A stretch of 64,000 nucleotides of DNA from Paraglaciecola sp. (GTDB lineage Bacteria; Pseudomonadota; Gammaproteobacteria; Enterobacterales; Alteromonadaceae). The position numbers and the translations under genes were made by a program. Below the pieces are notes generated by a model, which was not told where the DNA came from, made no database searches, and worked only from the letters and a program-made list of their open reading frames with translations. The stretch is taken from NCBI GenBank assembly GCA_009993955.1, contig JAACSL010000004.1, positions 62,001 to 126,000 of the forward strand, given 5' to 3'. Position 1 is the stretch's first letter, and each line of letters begins with the position of its first letter. This document shows, one piece after another, positions 28,775 to 38,702 of this stretch.

Positions 28775-29902
28775 ATGAAAGCTGTGTCTCGTTACCCACG
28801 TTGTGTCGTGTTAATTCTGAGTTTTTTTAGTTTTTTTGTTGGCTTGCCAGCGTTAGCTGTAGAAGTCTCTATAGCAAACACTGAGGTAAGAGAGTTATAT
28901 TCCCAAAAAGTCCAGCAAAACTACCGCCTACTGATCAATTTGCCTTATGGCTATGAGCAGGGTGAACAGCATTATCCAGTCATTTATTTATTAGATGCCC
29001 AATGGGATTTTCCATTAATTTCAGCCACCTACGGGCAAATGTATTACGACGGTTTTGTACCTGCCGCGATTGTTGTTGGTATTACTTGGGGAGGTGAGGG
29101 AGATAATCCCGATGAACTGCGGGTGCGGGATTTTACCCCCAGCAAAATGGCTGGAGAACCTCTATCGGGTGGGGCAAAGGCGTTTTTAGATTTTATTCAG
29201 TCTGAACTATTTCCATTTATGGCACATGAATACAAGGCTGGTGATGAGCGGGTTTTAATGGGCAGTTCTTTGGGGGGATTATTTACTTTATACAGTCTGT
29301 TTGAACGCCCCGAGATGTTTAGTGCCTATATCCCTACTGCCTCTGCCTCTGGCTGGGATAATGGCGTGGTATATACTTTTGCCCAAAAAAATCAAACTAA
29401 GCTCAACGACTATTTTGCTAAACATCCCACCAAGGTGTATTCCGCAGTAGGCGACTTAGATTCGCTAAAACCCGCATTTATGCAACTACAAGATTTTTTC
29501 AAACAACAACCATATCGTTCAACCCTGATGCTAAACATTGAAGTATTGGGCAAGCTAGGTCATGCAGGCGTCAAAGCGGCGGGCAACGCTTGGGGCTTAC
29601 AATACGTCTTCGATAGAGGTGATAGCCCTTTGTCTGCAGAGCAATTACAAGCGTGGTTAGGCAGCTATCGTCATACCCTTAGCGGCGAGATAATTGAAAT
29701 AGGCATGCACAACCAACATCTCACTATCGCCTTTGCTGACAACACGCCAATTATCCTAAAATCCCTCAACCCTAGCCAGTTTTACCAAGAGGGTGAGTTT
29801 CGAAAATTACGTTTTAGTCGGGATGCCAATAACAAGCCAAACCTCAATATTGCGGGTTTTGCTCAACAAGATGATTACATACAGATTAAGTCATCTGACT
29901 AG
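28775..29902 (+). CDS. Exported alpha/beta-hydrolase esterase
   Basis: A 375-residue protein with a Sec signal (VVLILSFFSFFVGLPALA) and an esterase-D/Fes-like hydrolase fold. Key segments are NLPYGYEQGEQHYPVIYLLD, GITWGGEGDNPDELRVRDF, the nucleophile elbow GSSLGGLFTLY and the probable catalytic His in LGHAGVKAAG. Family members hydrolyse siderophore or other carboxyl esters. The C-terminal 80 residues form a separate beta-rich domain. The ATG at 28775 has GGAAAC upstream. It may cooperate with the receptor and phosphatase-like gene. Its end overlaps the MscS stop by four bases (convergent). Confidence 0.85.
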   Translation: MKAVSRYPRCVVLILSFFSFFVGLPALAVEVSIANTEVRELYSQKVQQNYRLLINLPYGYEQGEQHYPVIYLLDAQWDFPLISATYGQMYYDGFVPAAIVVGITWGGEGDNPDELRVRDFTPSKMAGEPLSGGAKAFLDFIQSELFPFMAHEYKAGDERVLMGSSLGGLFTLYSLFERPEMFSAYIPTASASGWDNGVVYTFAQKNQTKLNDYFAKHPTKVYSAVGDLDSLKPAFMQLQDFFKQQPYRSTLMLNIEVLGKLGHAGVKAAGNAWGLQYVFDRGDSPLSAEQLQAWLGSYRHTLSGEIIEIGMHNQHLTIAFADNTPIILKSLNPSQFYQEGEFRKLRFSRDANNKPNLNIAGFAQQDDYIQIKSSD

Positions 29903-30969
29903 GACGGGGGAATTACCGAATTTTCTTGCGACGTATTGATAGCACGGATGGGGTAGGGAATAACGATCACTTCATCGCTAAAACGTTTATGCAAGGCTTT
30001 GATAAACGCCGACTTGATGAAAAAACGATTGAAGTACTCTTCTGCGCGTAACATCACCGTAAAGTTGATGCTCGAGCTATCAAAGGTGTGATAAACCACA
30101 AAGGGATCGTAGCTGTCCACTCCCCATTTATGTGATTTTAGAATCTCACGGGCAACCTCTAGGGTAACCCGCTCAACGTGCTCCAAGTCGGAATTATAGT
30201 GCACCCCTACATCTACTGGCACCGAGAGTTCTTTCTCTGGGTAGTAATAGTTAATAATTTTAGATTGTGACAGTTTGCTGTTTGGCATGATCACAATGTT
30301 GTTTGGCAGCATTTTTATCCAGGTAGAACGCCAGCCAATGCGTTCCATAAAACCCTGCTCACCAGATTCTAATTCGATATAGTCACCCACCCGAATGGGT
30401 TTATCGATAACCAACTGCACCCCAGAAAAAAAGTTTTCCAAGGTAGGTTGCAAGGCCAAGGCCACCGCCAAAGAGGTGATGCCTAAAGAAGCAATGATCG
30501 GCGTAATCGAAATGCCTAAAGTGCCCAGAATAACCAAGCTTCCGATGCCGATGACTAAGACTTTGGCACTGCCTTTTACGATACTCTTACTGGTATTTAA
30601 TGCCTCAGATGAGGCAGCAACATGCACTATCAGGTAGCTCAAGAATCGTTCAGCAAACACCATGATACTCAGCATAATGACAATCTTGACGCTTAGATCG
30701 AAGGCCTCATCTAATTTGTTATTGCTGACCTCATAGTGATTGAGTAAAACACTCAGCAAACCAAGATTAATCGCAATGATAACAAGGCTTAGAGGGCGAC
30801 GTAGTGCCTGCAAGGCAATTTTTGTCAAGGGGTGCTCAGCCAGCAGACGACTATTGCCAATACGCACCAAGGTGATGCGTTTTATCACATACATCGTCAG
30901 GCCACTGGCCACAACCAGAGCGATAGACAACAGCCAGGGAGAGGTCGCAATGTCGCTAAAATAGTGCAT
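29899..30969 (-). CDS. MscS-family mechanosensitive ion channel
   Basis: A 356-residue small-conductance-type channel protecting against osmotic downshift. Four transmembrane segments precede the pore region LGISITPIIASLGITSLAVA and the MscS beta-domain, with ALQPTLENFFSGVQLVIDKP, RVGDYIELESGEQG and the ITLE-like RIGWRSTWIKMLPNN. The ATG at 30969 is chosen, with AAGG upstream; the frame is open to 31083, but that extension is cysteine-rich and unlike MscS. It is convergent with the esterase gene, overlapping it by four bases. Confidence 0.92.
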   Translation of the reverse strand: MHYFSDIATSPWLLSIALVVASGLTMYVIKRITLVRIGNSRLLAEHPLTKIALQALRRPLSLVIIAINLGLLSVLLNHYEVSNNKLDEAFDLSVKIVIMLSIMVFAERFLSYLIVHVAASSEALNTSKSIVKGSAKVLVIGIGSLVILGTLGISITPIIASLGITSLAVALALQPTLENFFSGVQLVIDKPIRVGDYIELESGEQGFMERIGWRSTWIKMLPNNIVIMPNSKLSQSKIINYYYPEKELSVPVDVGVHYNSDLEHVERVTLEVAREILKSHKWGVDSYDPFVVYHTFDSSSINFTVMLRAEEYFNRFFIKSAFIKALHKRFSDEVIVIPYPIRAINTSQENSVIPPS

Positions 30970-31189
30970 AGAGAAGCCTTTATCGTGGCAGATACAGCTG
31001 CAATAACCAGCAGGTAGACTTTGACTGAAGCAATACTTGTACCAATCTGAGGTGTTGAGTAAATTCTTCACCTGGTTAAGCAAAATTAGACCAAAGGCTG
31101 GTGGACCAATTAAATTTGCCGTAGCATCTAAAGGCTAGTTTTACTACCTATGCAAAAAACATCTTCAACTCACTTTTAAAGGGATTTAA

Positions 31190-33118
31190 ATGAAGTATTC
31201 CTATCTCCTCGCGCTAGTCTTATTCACCGGCGTGAGCGTTGCCAAAAAAAACGAATTAGTGCCCATCGAAAGCTTTGCCGCCATGCCAGCGGTGAGCAAC
31301 CCCAGCCTGTCGCCAGATGGAGAACATATCGTTGCTATTAGTACCATCGATGGTGAAGAAATGGTGGTGGTATCTGAGTTTGGCAGTTATGAAATTACAC
31401 CGATTGTTAAACTTAAAAAAGAGCAGGACCGCATAGAAGGTGTTTCTTGGTTAACCAATCAGCGGATCATAATTTATACCAGCTATAACGAACTGATATA
31501 CAATAAACGTTGGAAGCTAGGTAGGGTTTATGCCATTGATATTGATGGCAAAAATCGAGTAGTGCTCGATTTACCTGACATGATTCGACATAAATATGCA
31601 AAAAGTATCAATGTCATCTCAACCTTAAAAGATGACCCCGATCACATATTAGCCCAGGCCTACAGCGAAAGGGACAATACGCCAGCAGTCTATAAGATTA
31701 ATATTCATGACAGTTCTGCTGAAAAAGTAGTAGCTGCAGCTGAAGAAATTACGCGCTGGGTGCCAAATTCAAAAGGGCAGATTCACCTTGGTTTCAAATA
31801 CGACCACGACAAAAGCAAAGATGAAGACACCGTCGATATTTTTTTCAGGGCAGATCTCAACAGCAACAATTGGGAAAAAATTTATTCATACGCCAGTTTT
31901 AAAGATTTTTATCTACAGCCTATTCGTTATTATGAAGAAAAAAATGCCATGTTGGTGTTTACAAACTTCGAGTCTGACAAAGATGTACTGCGTTATTTCG
32001 AGCTGGAAACGAAGTCATTTGGTGACATTGTATTTCAATTAGACGACTATGATATTGACAGAGCCTATTTTGAAGACGATGAATTTGTCGGCGTAGGTTA
32101 TCTCGATGATTTTTATCAGATAAAGTACCTCGATGATAAGCAAAGTAACCTGCAGAAGACCATTCAGGCGACTTTTGCAAACTATCAAAGTTACATCTAT
32201 AGCAGCAGCAAAGATAAAAATCGCCTTATTGTGTCGGCTTCAACAACAAACAGCCCCACCAAGTATTTCTTAGTTGACCTACAGGCCAAAAAAGCAAACT
32301 TGTGGTTCTCCCAATATGCTGGTTTAGAGAAAGTGGTGTTACCCGGCAAACAGAAATTTAACTATCAGGCGCGTGATGGCTTGCAACTGACTGGATATTT
32401 TACTCCCGGGAATGCTGGAAAAAATTCCCCCCTAGTTGTATTCCCGCATGGTGGTCCTGCCTCACGGGATGACATGCATTTCGATATTTGGTTACAGATG
32501 CTAGCGCGTCGTGGTTTCGCCGTATTGCAGATGAATTTTCGCGGTTCAGATGGCTACGGCGACAAACTAGAAGATGCGGGTTATAAACAATGGGGCAAAC
32601 TGATGCAAACGGATGTCTATGATGCGGTTGACTGGGTGAAAACCAATCAACTTGCCGATACCGCAAACAAGTGTTTAGTCGGTTGGAGTTATGGTGGCTA
32701 TGTCGCGCTTACTGCAGGTTTCCAACAACCGGAAGAATACAAATGCATAATCAGTGGTGCTGGCTTGTCTGATTTACCCGCCATGGTGAAAACAGACAAT
32801 TTTTGGAGTGATTCTAAGGTTGCTTCCAATATTACAGTTGGTGATGTCACAAACGATGCAGAGCTCGAAGATCTGCGTTCTCACTCTGCCATCAACAATG
32901 TGGATAGATTTGTTGCTCCCGTTTTATTGATCCACGGCAAAAACGATCAAATCGTTAAAATGGCGCAAAGTGAAGACTTCTATGACGCGATGAAGAAACG
33001 TAAGAAAAAAGTTGAGTTTCTAGAACTGAAGGGTGGAACACACAATTTAGACAGCCCCAAAAATCGTGAGATTGCCTTTAAGGCCATTGACAAATTCTTA
33101 GCTAAATATTTGCAATAA
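31190..33118 (+). CDS. S9-family peptidase (prolyl oligopeptidase type), exported
   Basis: This 642-residue protein has an N-terminal signal (SYLLALVLFTGVSVA), a beta-propeller-like region (about 30-390) and a C-terminal alpha/beta-hydrolase domain. The catalytic triad is Ser500 in GWSYGGYVA, an Asp in IHGKNDQIV and a His in KGGTHNLDS. Family members cleave short peptides, often after proline or as dipeptidyl peptidases, probably in the periplasm here. The gene is monocistronic with a strong terminator and diverges from mscS. Confidence 0.9.
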   Translation: MKYSYLLALVLFTGVSVAKKNELVPIESFAAMPAVSNPSLSPDGEHIVAISTIDGEEMVVVSEFGSYEITPIVKLKKEQDRIEGVSWLTNQRIIIYTSYNELIYNKRWKLGRVYAIDIDGKNRVVLDLPDMIRHKYAKSINVISTLKDDPDHILAQAYSERDNTPAVYKINIHDSSAEKVVAAAEEITRWVPNSKGQIHLGFKYDHDKSKDEDTVDIFFRADLNSNNWEKIYSYASFKDFYLQPIRYYEEKNAMLVFTNFESDKDVLRYFELETKSFGDIVFQLDDYDIDRAYFEDDEFVGVGYLDDFYQIKYLDDKQSNLQKTIQATFANYQSYIYSSSKDKNRLIVSASTTNSPTKYFLVDLQAKKANLWFSQYAGLEKVVLPGKQKFNYQARDGLQLTGYFTPGNAGKNSPLVVFPHGGPASRDDMHFDIWLQMLARRGFAVLQMNFRGSDGYGDKLEDAGYKQWGKLMQTDVYDAVDWVKTNQLADTANKCLVGWSYGGYVALTAGFQQPEEYKCIISGAGLSDLPAMVKTDNFWSDSKVASNITVGDVTNDAELEDLRSHSAINNVDRFVAPVLLIHGKNDQIVKMAQSEDFYDAMKKRKKKVEFLELKGGTHNLDSPKNREIAFKAIDKFLAKYLQ

Positions 33119-33133
33119 AAAGGTTACTTTTAG

Positions 33134-33166
33134 AAAAAAGGCGCTTTTTAGCGCCTTTTTGTTTTT
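33134..33166 (+). terminator. Rho-independent terminator of the S9 peptidase gene
   Basis: AAAAAGGCGCT pairs with AGCGCCTTTTT around TTTT, flanked by an A-run and a T-rich tail. It starts 16 bases after the stop codon and is symmetrical enough to act also for dapD from the other side. Confidence 0.88.
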
Positions 33167-33209
33167 GTGTTGTTAGCCTTTTTGCGTAGGCATGTGACCT
33201 AACAAGTAT

Positions 33210-34106
33210 TTAGTCATTGCTGTGCAAACTGCTATTCAAACCACCCCATTTGCTGGCATCGGCAACAATCACTTCGACGGCGCCACTTTGGCTGTTGCGT
33301 CGGAATAATAAGCCATCTAAACCAGACAATTGGCGTGCTGCCACCACTTGTCCATCTGGGGCTAATACTTTTGTTCCTGCGGTAATGTACAAACCAGCCT
33401 CAACGATACAATTATCACCTAGCGAAATACCAATGCCGGCATTGGCGCCTAACATACTGTTTTTGCCAATACTGTTGATGGTTTTGCCACCCCCTGACAG
33501 TGTCCCCATAATGGAAGCACCACCACCAATATCTGAGCCATTGTCCACGACAACACCCTGAGATATGCGCCCTTCAACCATTGAACTACCCAAGGTGCCG
33601 GCATTGAAATTGACAAAGCCTTCATGCATCACGGTGGTGCCTGCCGCCAGATGAGCGCCCAAGCGCACACGGTCTGCGTCGCCAATTCTTACGCCCTCTG
33701 GAATAACGTGATCACTCATGCGCGGAAACTTATCAATGGAAGTGATTTGCAAATGATGATGCTCGGCGGCTATTAGGGCGCGTAAGTCATCTACCTTGCC
33801 TGGTAATACAGGGCCGGCAGACGTCCAGGCCACATTGTTTAACAGGCCAAAAACCCCGTCTAGATTGATAGCATTGGGCAATACCTGTCCTTCTGAAAGC
33901 AGGTGCAAACGCAAATAGGCGTCTTCTGTCGACTGTGGTGCTTGAGTGATGTCGATAGTCAGCTCAACAAATTCGCTTTTGAGTATGCCGACTTTAAGGG
34001 CTAGGCAGCTGCGGGCCACCGCTTGATTCGAACGGGCAAACCAAACATCCAACGTTTTGCCACTTTGGGCATCGCTATACTTATGGCCTATGCGCGTGAT
34101 CGTCAT
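33210..34106 (-). CDS. dapD: Tetrahydrodipicolinate N-succinyltransferase
   Basis: A 298-residue left-handed beta-helix acyltransferase that succinylates tetrahydrodipicolinate in lysine and diaminopimelate synthesis. Features are [45 protein letters not shown] and the hexapeptide-repeat core [18 protein letters not shown]. It belongs to the longer DapD form found in Pseudomonas and actinobacteria rather than the 274-residue E. coli form. AGGAT precedes the ATG. The gene is not linked here to dapE, map or glnD. Confidence 0.9.
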   Translation of the reverse strand: MTITRIGHKYSDAQSGKTLDVWFARSNQAVARSCLALKVGILKSEFVELTIDITQAPQSTEDAYLRLHLLSEGQVLPNAINLDGVFGLLNNVAWTSAGPVLPGKVDDLRALIAAEHHHLQITSIDKFPRMSDHVIPEGVRIGDADRVRLGAHLAAGTTVMHEGFVNFNAGTLGSSMVEGRISQGVVVDNGSDIGGGASIMGTLSGGGKTINSIGKNSMLGANAGIGISLGDNCIVEAGLYITAGTKVLAPDGQVVAARQLSGLDGLLFRRNSQSGAVEVIVADASKWGGLNSSLHSND

Positions 34107-34221
34107 ATTTGTATCCTGTTTGAAATTGCAAATTTGCCGAATTATGCCCTGAAAAACGCGCGAGCTTCGGCAACTTTTTTTTATGGCTTACAACTAAGTT
34201 GTCTAGCGCCGCGCAAGATGC

Positions 34222-35379
34222 CTAACTGGCCAGGCGTTTTTGTTGCCATTGCTGATATTCAGCAGACCGCATAAAGTCACTGCTTTCGTCAAATTCCTGA
34301 ATAACGCTGGGCTCCATGCGATAGTCGAACTTGGCGACTAAGACATCCAGCACAGCAATACTCAGGGTGAAATCTTTTGCTAAGAGTGCCACTTGGAAGA
34401 GCACAAAAAACGCTTCCTCATCACTTGGGTCTTGCATGACGGCTTGGCGCCCATACAAAATGGCGCGGGTAAAATCGCGATCATAGGCATGCAAGATAGC
34501 AAGTTCACTTTGCATTTTGCTATCCTGACGGGCAAAGGCTGGCAAGGTCTGCACAATGCTAATGGCTTGTTTAAAGTTATCTTGTTGAATGTAATCCGCT
34601 TCAAACACCAAAGATGTAATGCCCCGTGCCTCGGCACTTTTCAGCAACGAAGTGCGCAACGTTTGTCCTTGGGCTTCTGGTAATTGTTGGATTTTGCGCA
34701 GCAAAAAATCATTGAGGGCAGGTTCTGCGGCCACCTTAGAGGGTAATGCCTGATAGTTGCTGACCACCACATCTATCTTGCCTTGGTTCAAATTAGTGAT
34801 GATTTGTTCCAAGGCCAAACCATCAGTAGTGCCTTTGTAACGACTAAAAAGTTGACCAAATTGCACCAGAAAATCCAGAGCTGAAAACTGCAATGCAACA
34901 GGATGGAAGTCATAAATTTTATAACTCTCGGCATCTTGGAAGAAGGTTAGGTAGTTGTAACTATCTTCAGTATTGATGCGGTAGTAAGAAGCCAAAATCT
35001 TGTCAGACAGAGCTTCTGAATAGAGATAGGTCCAGCTTGAAGATTGAGAAATGGCCACTAGGCCAGCCACCATTTGGGTTTTTAACTCAGCGGCATTTTT
35101 GGCCGTGGCTAAAGGATTGATGAATTGCACACTGTCTTTGCTGCGCAGTTGCGTGGCAATCGTCAACACATCGATGTGGGTGTGCAGGGTACGGCTGTCA
35201 CCGTTATTTAATGCGTCAGTAAACATTTGATTGAATTGTAAATTACTCGTTGGTGTAGCGAGTACTTTATTGTTCGAAGCGGGGGTTGCATCTGACGAAC
35301 CCGTGGATGAACAGCCACAGAGGAGCAGAATACAACTCATCATCATCAAACGCAGGGCATGAATACCACTCACTTGCAT
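34222..35379 (-). CDS. Lipoprotein with TPR-like C-terminal region
   Basis: A 385-residue predicted lipoprotein: the hydrophobic start ends in LLLCGCSST (lipobox LCGC). The body is alpha-helical, and the last third has a TPR-like pattern (AILHAYDRDFTRAILYGRQA and VMQDPSDEEAFFVLFQVALL). It directly follows the DUF3857/transglutaminase gene with a one-base gap and a GGAGAG site, so the two products probably work together in the cell envelope. I do not recognise a named family. Confidence 0.75.
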   Translation of the reverse strand: MQVSGIHALRLMMMSCILLLCGCSSTGSSDATPASNNKVLATPTSNLQFNQMFTDALNNGDSRTLHTHIDVLTIATQLRSKDSVQFINPLATAKNAAELKTQMVAGLVAISQSSSWTYLYSEALSDKILASYYRINTEDSYNYLTFFQDAESYKIYDFHPVALQFSALDFLVQFGQLFSRYKGTTDGLALEQIITNLNQGKIDVVVSNYQALPSKVAAEPALNDFLLRKIQQLPEAQGQTLRTSLLKSAEARGITSLVFEADYIQQDNFKQAISIVQTLPAFARQDSKMQSELAILHAYDRDFTRAILYGRQAVMQDPSDEEAFFVLFQVALLAKDFTLSIAVLDVLVAKFDYRMEPSVIQEFDESSDFMRSAEYQQWQQKRLAS

Positions 35380-35380
35380 A

Positions 35381-37444
35381 CTACTCTCCGCGCCACGCGC
35401 TGTGTGCCATCAGGCGGTTATTCAGTTGTTGTAATAAATTGTGCATTTCGTTGACACCCGGGTCGCTGGTGACATTGGTAATGCTGTTGTAATACGACAA
35501 GTTATCCCAAATTTTATCAAGTAGGGCTAAATGTTCCGTCATATTAACCAGCTCAACCTGGTTGCTCAGTGCGCGGTAACTATTGCGCAGGGTCAATAGT
35601 CGATTGTCGTACAGCAAGGCAGAGGTGAATTTTATGTGTTGGTCTTGCAAAGTTTGATCACGCAGTTCGTCTGTAAAATCAATATGTTCAGGTAACTGTA
35701 GGGTGATTTCATGCTGAATAGAAATATGCGGATAAACGGCCAAAGGATGGCTACGTTTGATGGCTTTGGGTAATTCTACGTATTGCCTTGCATAATCAGC
35801 ATGCAGAGCAAACTCTGCACTTTTCTGTGCATTTAATTGCCAAAAGCCCGGCACTAGGTAACGCTCTTTTGTGATTAAGGTATTGCTATTTAGGTCGTCC
35901 AGCACCTGTAAATCTTGCAAGGCTTCGATGCTTGGGAAGCGTTTGGCATAATAATTTAAGTAGGCCTTTGCCATTTTATTTTGCCCTTCAGACTTAATGC
36001 GATATCTCAGTCGGTCGGCTTCTTGCCCAGTTAACGTTGTGGTAATTGTCCATTCCACGGCTGAGGAATAATCTGCGGTGATGACCTTTTCTTGCACAGC
36101 GATGTGTGATTCTGCATTACGTGAGGGAACCGCAGAAACCAGCGTCGTCGTGGCGGCATCCACGATTAAAGCCTGGCCATAATCTGCTTGAAACTTGCTG
36201 TTTAACTGTTTGCCTTGATGGGTCATGGTCGCATCAATCCAGTAGCGCGTATCCTGATAATCTAAAGCAACAATTGCATGATTAAAGGCGGCATGAGTAG
36301 GTAGGTAATCACTAACATGGGCGCGATTGGTGGTGGAAACCAGAGCTGGGTAGGCGCTGATGCCCAGCTGATTTAAGATAACGCTCAACAGCAAGGCTTT
36401 ATCTTTGCAATCACCTTGGCGGTTGGCAAACGTTTCAGAAGGGCTATGCGGACGATGGGAGTTCTCTCCCAATTCTAAACCCAAGTAACGCACTTCATCT
36501 TGGCTGAAATTAATGGCAGCACTGATAGCTTCTTCTAAGGGCAAGCTTTTGAGTGTGTTGATATACGCCGCTAATACTGCAGAAGGTTGGTGGTCAACAT
36601 CAAATAGATTACTTGCCCATTGAGCGACTTCTGCCCAGTTTTTATATTCACTTAACTGCACATACGGGTAGGCGTCATACCAAGCGGGTAAACCATCTTC
36701 TTCTTCAATTTCAGCGGTGTTGAGTAGTTGCAAACTGTAGAGGCGTTGTCCGTCATTTTCGCTGACCGAAAATTTGGCATCACTGTTGATAAACTGCGTT
36801 TGCAAGGAGCGTGAGCTAGGGATAAGTACTCGCACATTTACCTTGTCCACCGGTACCGACCAACCCAAGGCGGCACCACTGGAAAATTTGTTACCAAATA
36901 CCGGATTGACCCCCGCGATGGTATAACTGTAATCAATTACATCACCGACTCGTACGTCGCTCAGCAGCACTACGGCGTCGACGTCTCCAGAATAAATATT
37001 ATTGGCTTGGCGGTCTTCTGCGCTGATTATCTGAATGTCACTCAGTTGCATTGAGTTGACTTGTTTTCCGTCACGCAGCACTTTAATCGCATGCACTACC
37101 AAACTCTCAAATGCTGGGTCAAAACGCATGCGAATATCTGCACCTGACTCAACACCAGATGGGTCAGTTAGGGTATAGACATAACGAGAATATACTTGTT
37201 TGCCCGCCGTGCCATTAATCTGTTTATCCACTAAATGATAGTGGCTTGGGCTATGCAGAGAACTAAACTCTCTTGCTTTAACCTGTTCTTTCACCACCCA
37301 TGGCGCGGGCGCTTGGATACTGACTTCGGTTGACGCGGCATTGATCTTAGTCAAAGCGAAGACCTGAAAAGGCATTAGCAGCATCGCTACCACGCCCCAA
37401 AACCCCAAGCGAGGCTGATACCACTTTGTCTGCTGCTTAGGCAT
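35381..37444 (-). CDS. DUF3857 and transglutaminase-domain exported protein
   Basis: This 687-residue protein starts with a signal segment (GVVAMLLMPFQVFA). An N-terminal beta-rich DUF3857 domain (about 45-260) is followed by a transglutaminase-like core (about 290-420) with the triad Cys in RQGDCKDKALLL, His in AAFNHAIV and Asp in YWIDAT. A C-terminal beta-rich domain follows. Proteins of this type are exported and of unknown substrate; the fold can be a protease, crosslinker or amidase. The ATG at 37444 is chosen because AGGAA is correctly spaced for it but not for 37450. It shares a transcript with the TPR-like lipoprotein. Confidence 0.85.
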   Translation of the reverse strand: MPKQQTKWYQPRLGFWGVVAMLLMPFQVFALTKINAASTEVSIQAPAPWVVKEQVKAREFSSLHSPSHYHLVDKQINGTAGKQVYSRYVYTLTDPSGVESGADIRMRFDPAFESLVVHAIKVLRDGKQVNSMQLSDIQIISAEDRQANNIYSGDVDAVVLLSDVRVGDVIDYSYTIAGVNPVFGNKFSSGAALGWSVPVDKVNVRVLIPSSRSLQTQFINSDAKFSVSENDGQRLYSLQLLNTAEIEEEDGLPAWYDAYPYVQLSEYKNWAEVAQWASNLFDVDHQPSAVLAAYINTLKSLPLEEAISAAINFSQDEVRYLGLELGENSHRPHSPSETFANRQGDCKDKALLLSVILNQLGISAYPALVSTTNRAHVSDYLPTHAAFNHAIVALDYQDTRYWIDATMTHQGKQLNSKFQADYGQALIVDAATTTLVSAVPSRNAESHIAVQEKVITADYSSAVEWTITTTLTGQEADRLRYRIKSEGQNKMAKAYLNYYAKRFPSIEALQDLQVLDDLNSNTLITKERYLVPGFWQLNAQKSAEFALHADYARQYVELPKAIKRSHPLAVYPHISIQHEITLQLPEHIDFTDELRDQTLQDQHIKFTSALLYDNRLLTLRNSYRALSNQVELVNMTEHLALLDKIWDNLSYYNSITNVTSDPGVNEMHNLLQQLNNRLMAHSAWRGE

Positions 37445-37554
37445 GTCCATTTCCTAAAAGTAAGTTCATTAAAAATAAGTTTTCTGGGCTAAGGCCAAAA
37501 AATCGCGCGCCAGTATAACCTGACACAGCGATGGCTCTTAACTTTTTTTATTAG

Positions 37555-38433
37555 TTACAAGGTTAAAGCAGGGAGTGCCTTGGATTGGTTTTGTTTTTCA
37601 TCAATTTGCTTGGCCAGGGCAAAGTTACGTAAATTGAACTCCAAACCTCGGTTTGCTGCATTTGCTGCTTGCGGGGCAAAACCACAGAAACTCAAAATTT
37701 CTGTGTAGTTGTCTTTTTGCCACAAGTAACACTCATCAAAGCCGCTATGAAATACCGCATAACCTTGAGCGTCAGCGGTAATTTTATCGTTGCGAGAAAT
37801 CATCATGTCCTCGAAATAACCTTGCACAACGGCGGAAGAAGTAGGCAAAGAAGCAATAAATTGGCGCATGGTAACGTTTGGTTTGGTGCTATTCACTTGC
37901 TCTTTAATGCGCTCAATCGACAGGGGTTGACCGTATTTTTGCAAGGCAGATTCAAACACTTGTTGGCGAATGGGTTCGATAGATAAGTACGCGCTTGCCA
38001 AAAAGTAACTCAAGTTGATTTGGGTGATCAGACCCGAGTGTTTGTTAAACCGTAATTCAATTTTTTGCTCTAAGGTTGAATCTTGGTAAGGCAAAAATTC
38101 ACTGAGGGTTATTTTCTCATTGCGACTGGCTGCGGTAATAGTATGTAACTTTGCCCCCCGAGTTGTTAACTCAATGGCTTTGGCCAGTACGTTATCGGCT
38201 ATGCGAATATCTTTGATATCCATTGCGGAGACCAATATTTTGCTGGGGTCATCCTGAGCGTGCAATTGTTGGTTTTGATCAAACTGTCGTAAATCGCGCA
38301 GATTTTCTGCGGCACCTTGTTGGGCTGCCACCAAGCCTACTTGGCCAAGGCAAAAACCAAGTAAGACCATGATATTCTGTTGTTTTTTGAACTGCACAGT
38401 TAAGCAGTGTTTACAGGTTTGGGCAAAACGCAT
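37555..38433 (-). CDS. Exported protein of unknown function
   Basis: A 292-residue product with a signal-like segment at residues 20-37 (NIMVLLGFCLGQVGLVAA) after an unusually long basic n-region. The rest is a mix of charged helices and short beta segments with three cysteines near the C-terminal part (DECYLW and SFCGF). AAAGGA lies correctly before the ATG at 38433. It lies 110 bp upstream of the transglutaminase-like gene on the same strand, so it may be the first gene of that operon. I recognise no family. Confidence 0.65.
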   Translation of the reverse strand: MRFAQTCKHCLTVQFKKQQNIMVLLGFCLGQVGLVAAQQGAAENLRDLRQFDQNQQLHAQDDPSKILVSAMDIKDIRIADNVLAKAIELTTRGAKLHTITAASRNEKITLSEFLPYQDSTLEQKIELRFNKHSGLITQINLSYFLASAYLSIEPIRQQVFESALQKYGQPLSIERIKEQVNSTKPNVTMRQFIASLPTSSAVVQGYFEDMMISRNDKITADAQGYAVFHSGFDECYLWQKDNYTEILSFCGFAPQAANAANRGLEFNLRNFALAKQIDEKQNQSKALPALTL

Positions 38434-38702
38434 TGGTTTCCTTTATTCATCCAACGATACTCAGGTATTAATACCATAGTTAGGGCTGAATGGGTCAATT
38501 TACCATAAACAACTGTGGATAAACCTTCAGCCAACATCATGAAGGCCATACCGCTACTTGGGGTGCCAGTGATGGTAGAAATACACGTTTGTTGCTACGT
38601 AATCTAATCCATATTGTTCAATTGCTTACATTTAGCGGCTTTATTTTTATGCGGTTTTGGTATGCAATGCCTCGCTAACACTTACCTAGGAGGGTATGTT
38701 TA

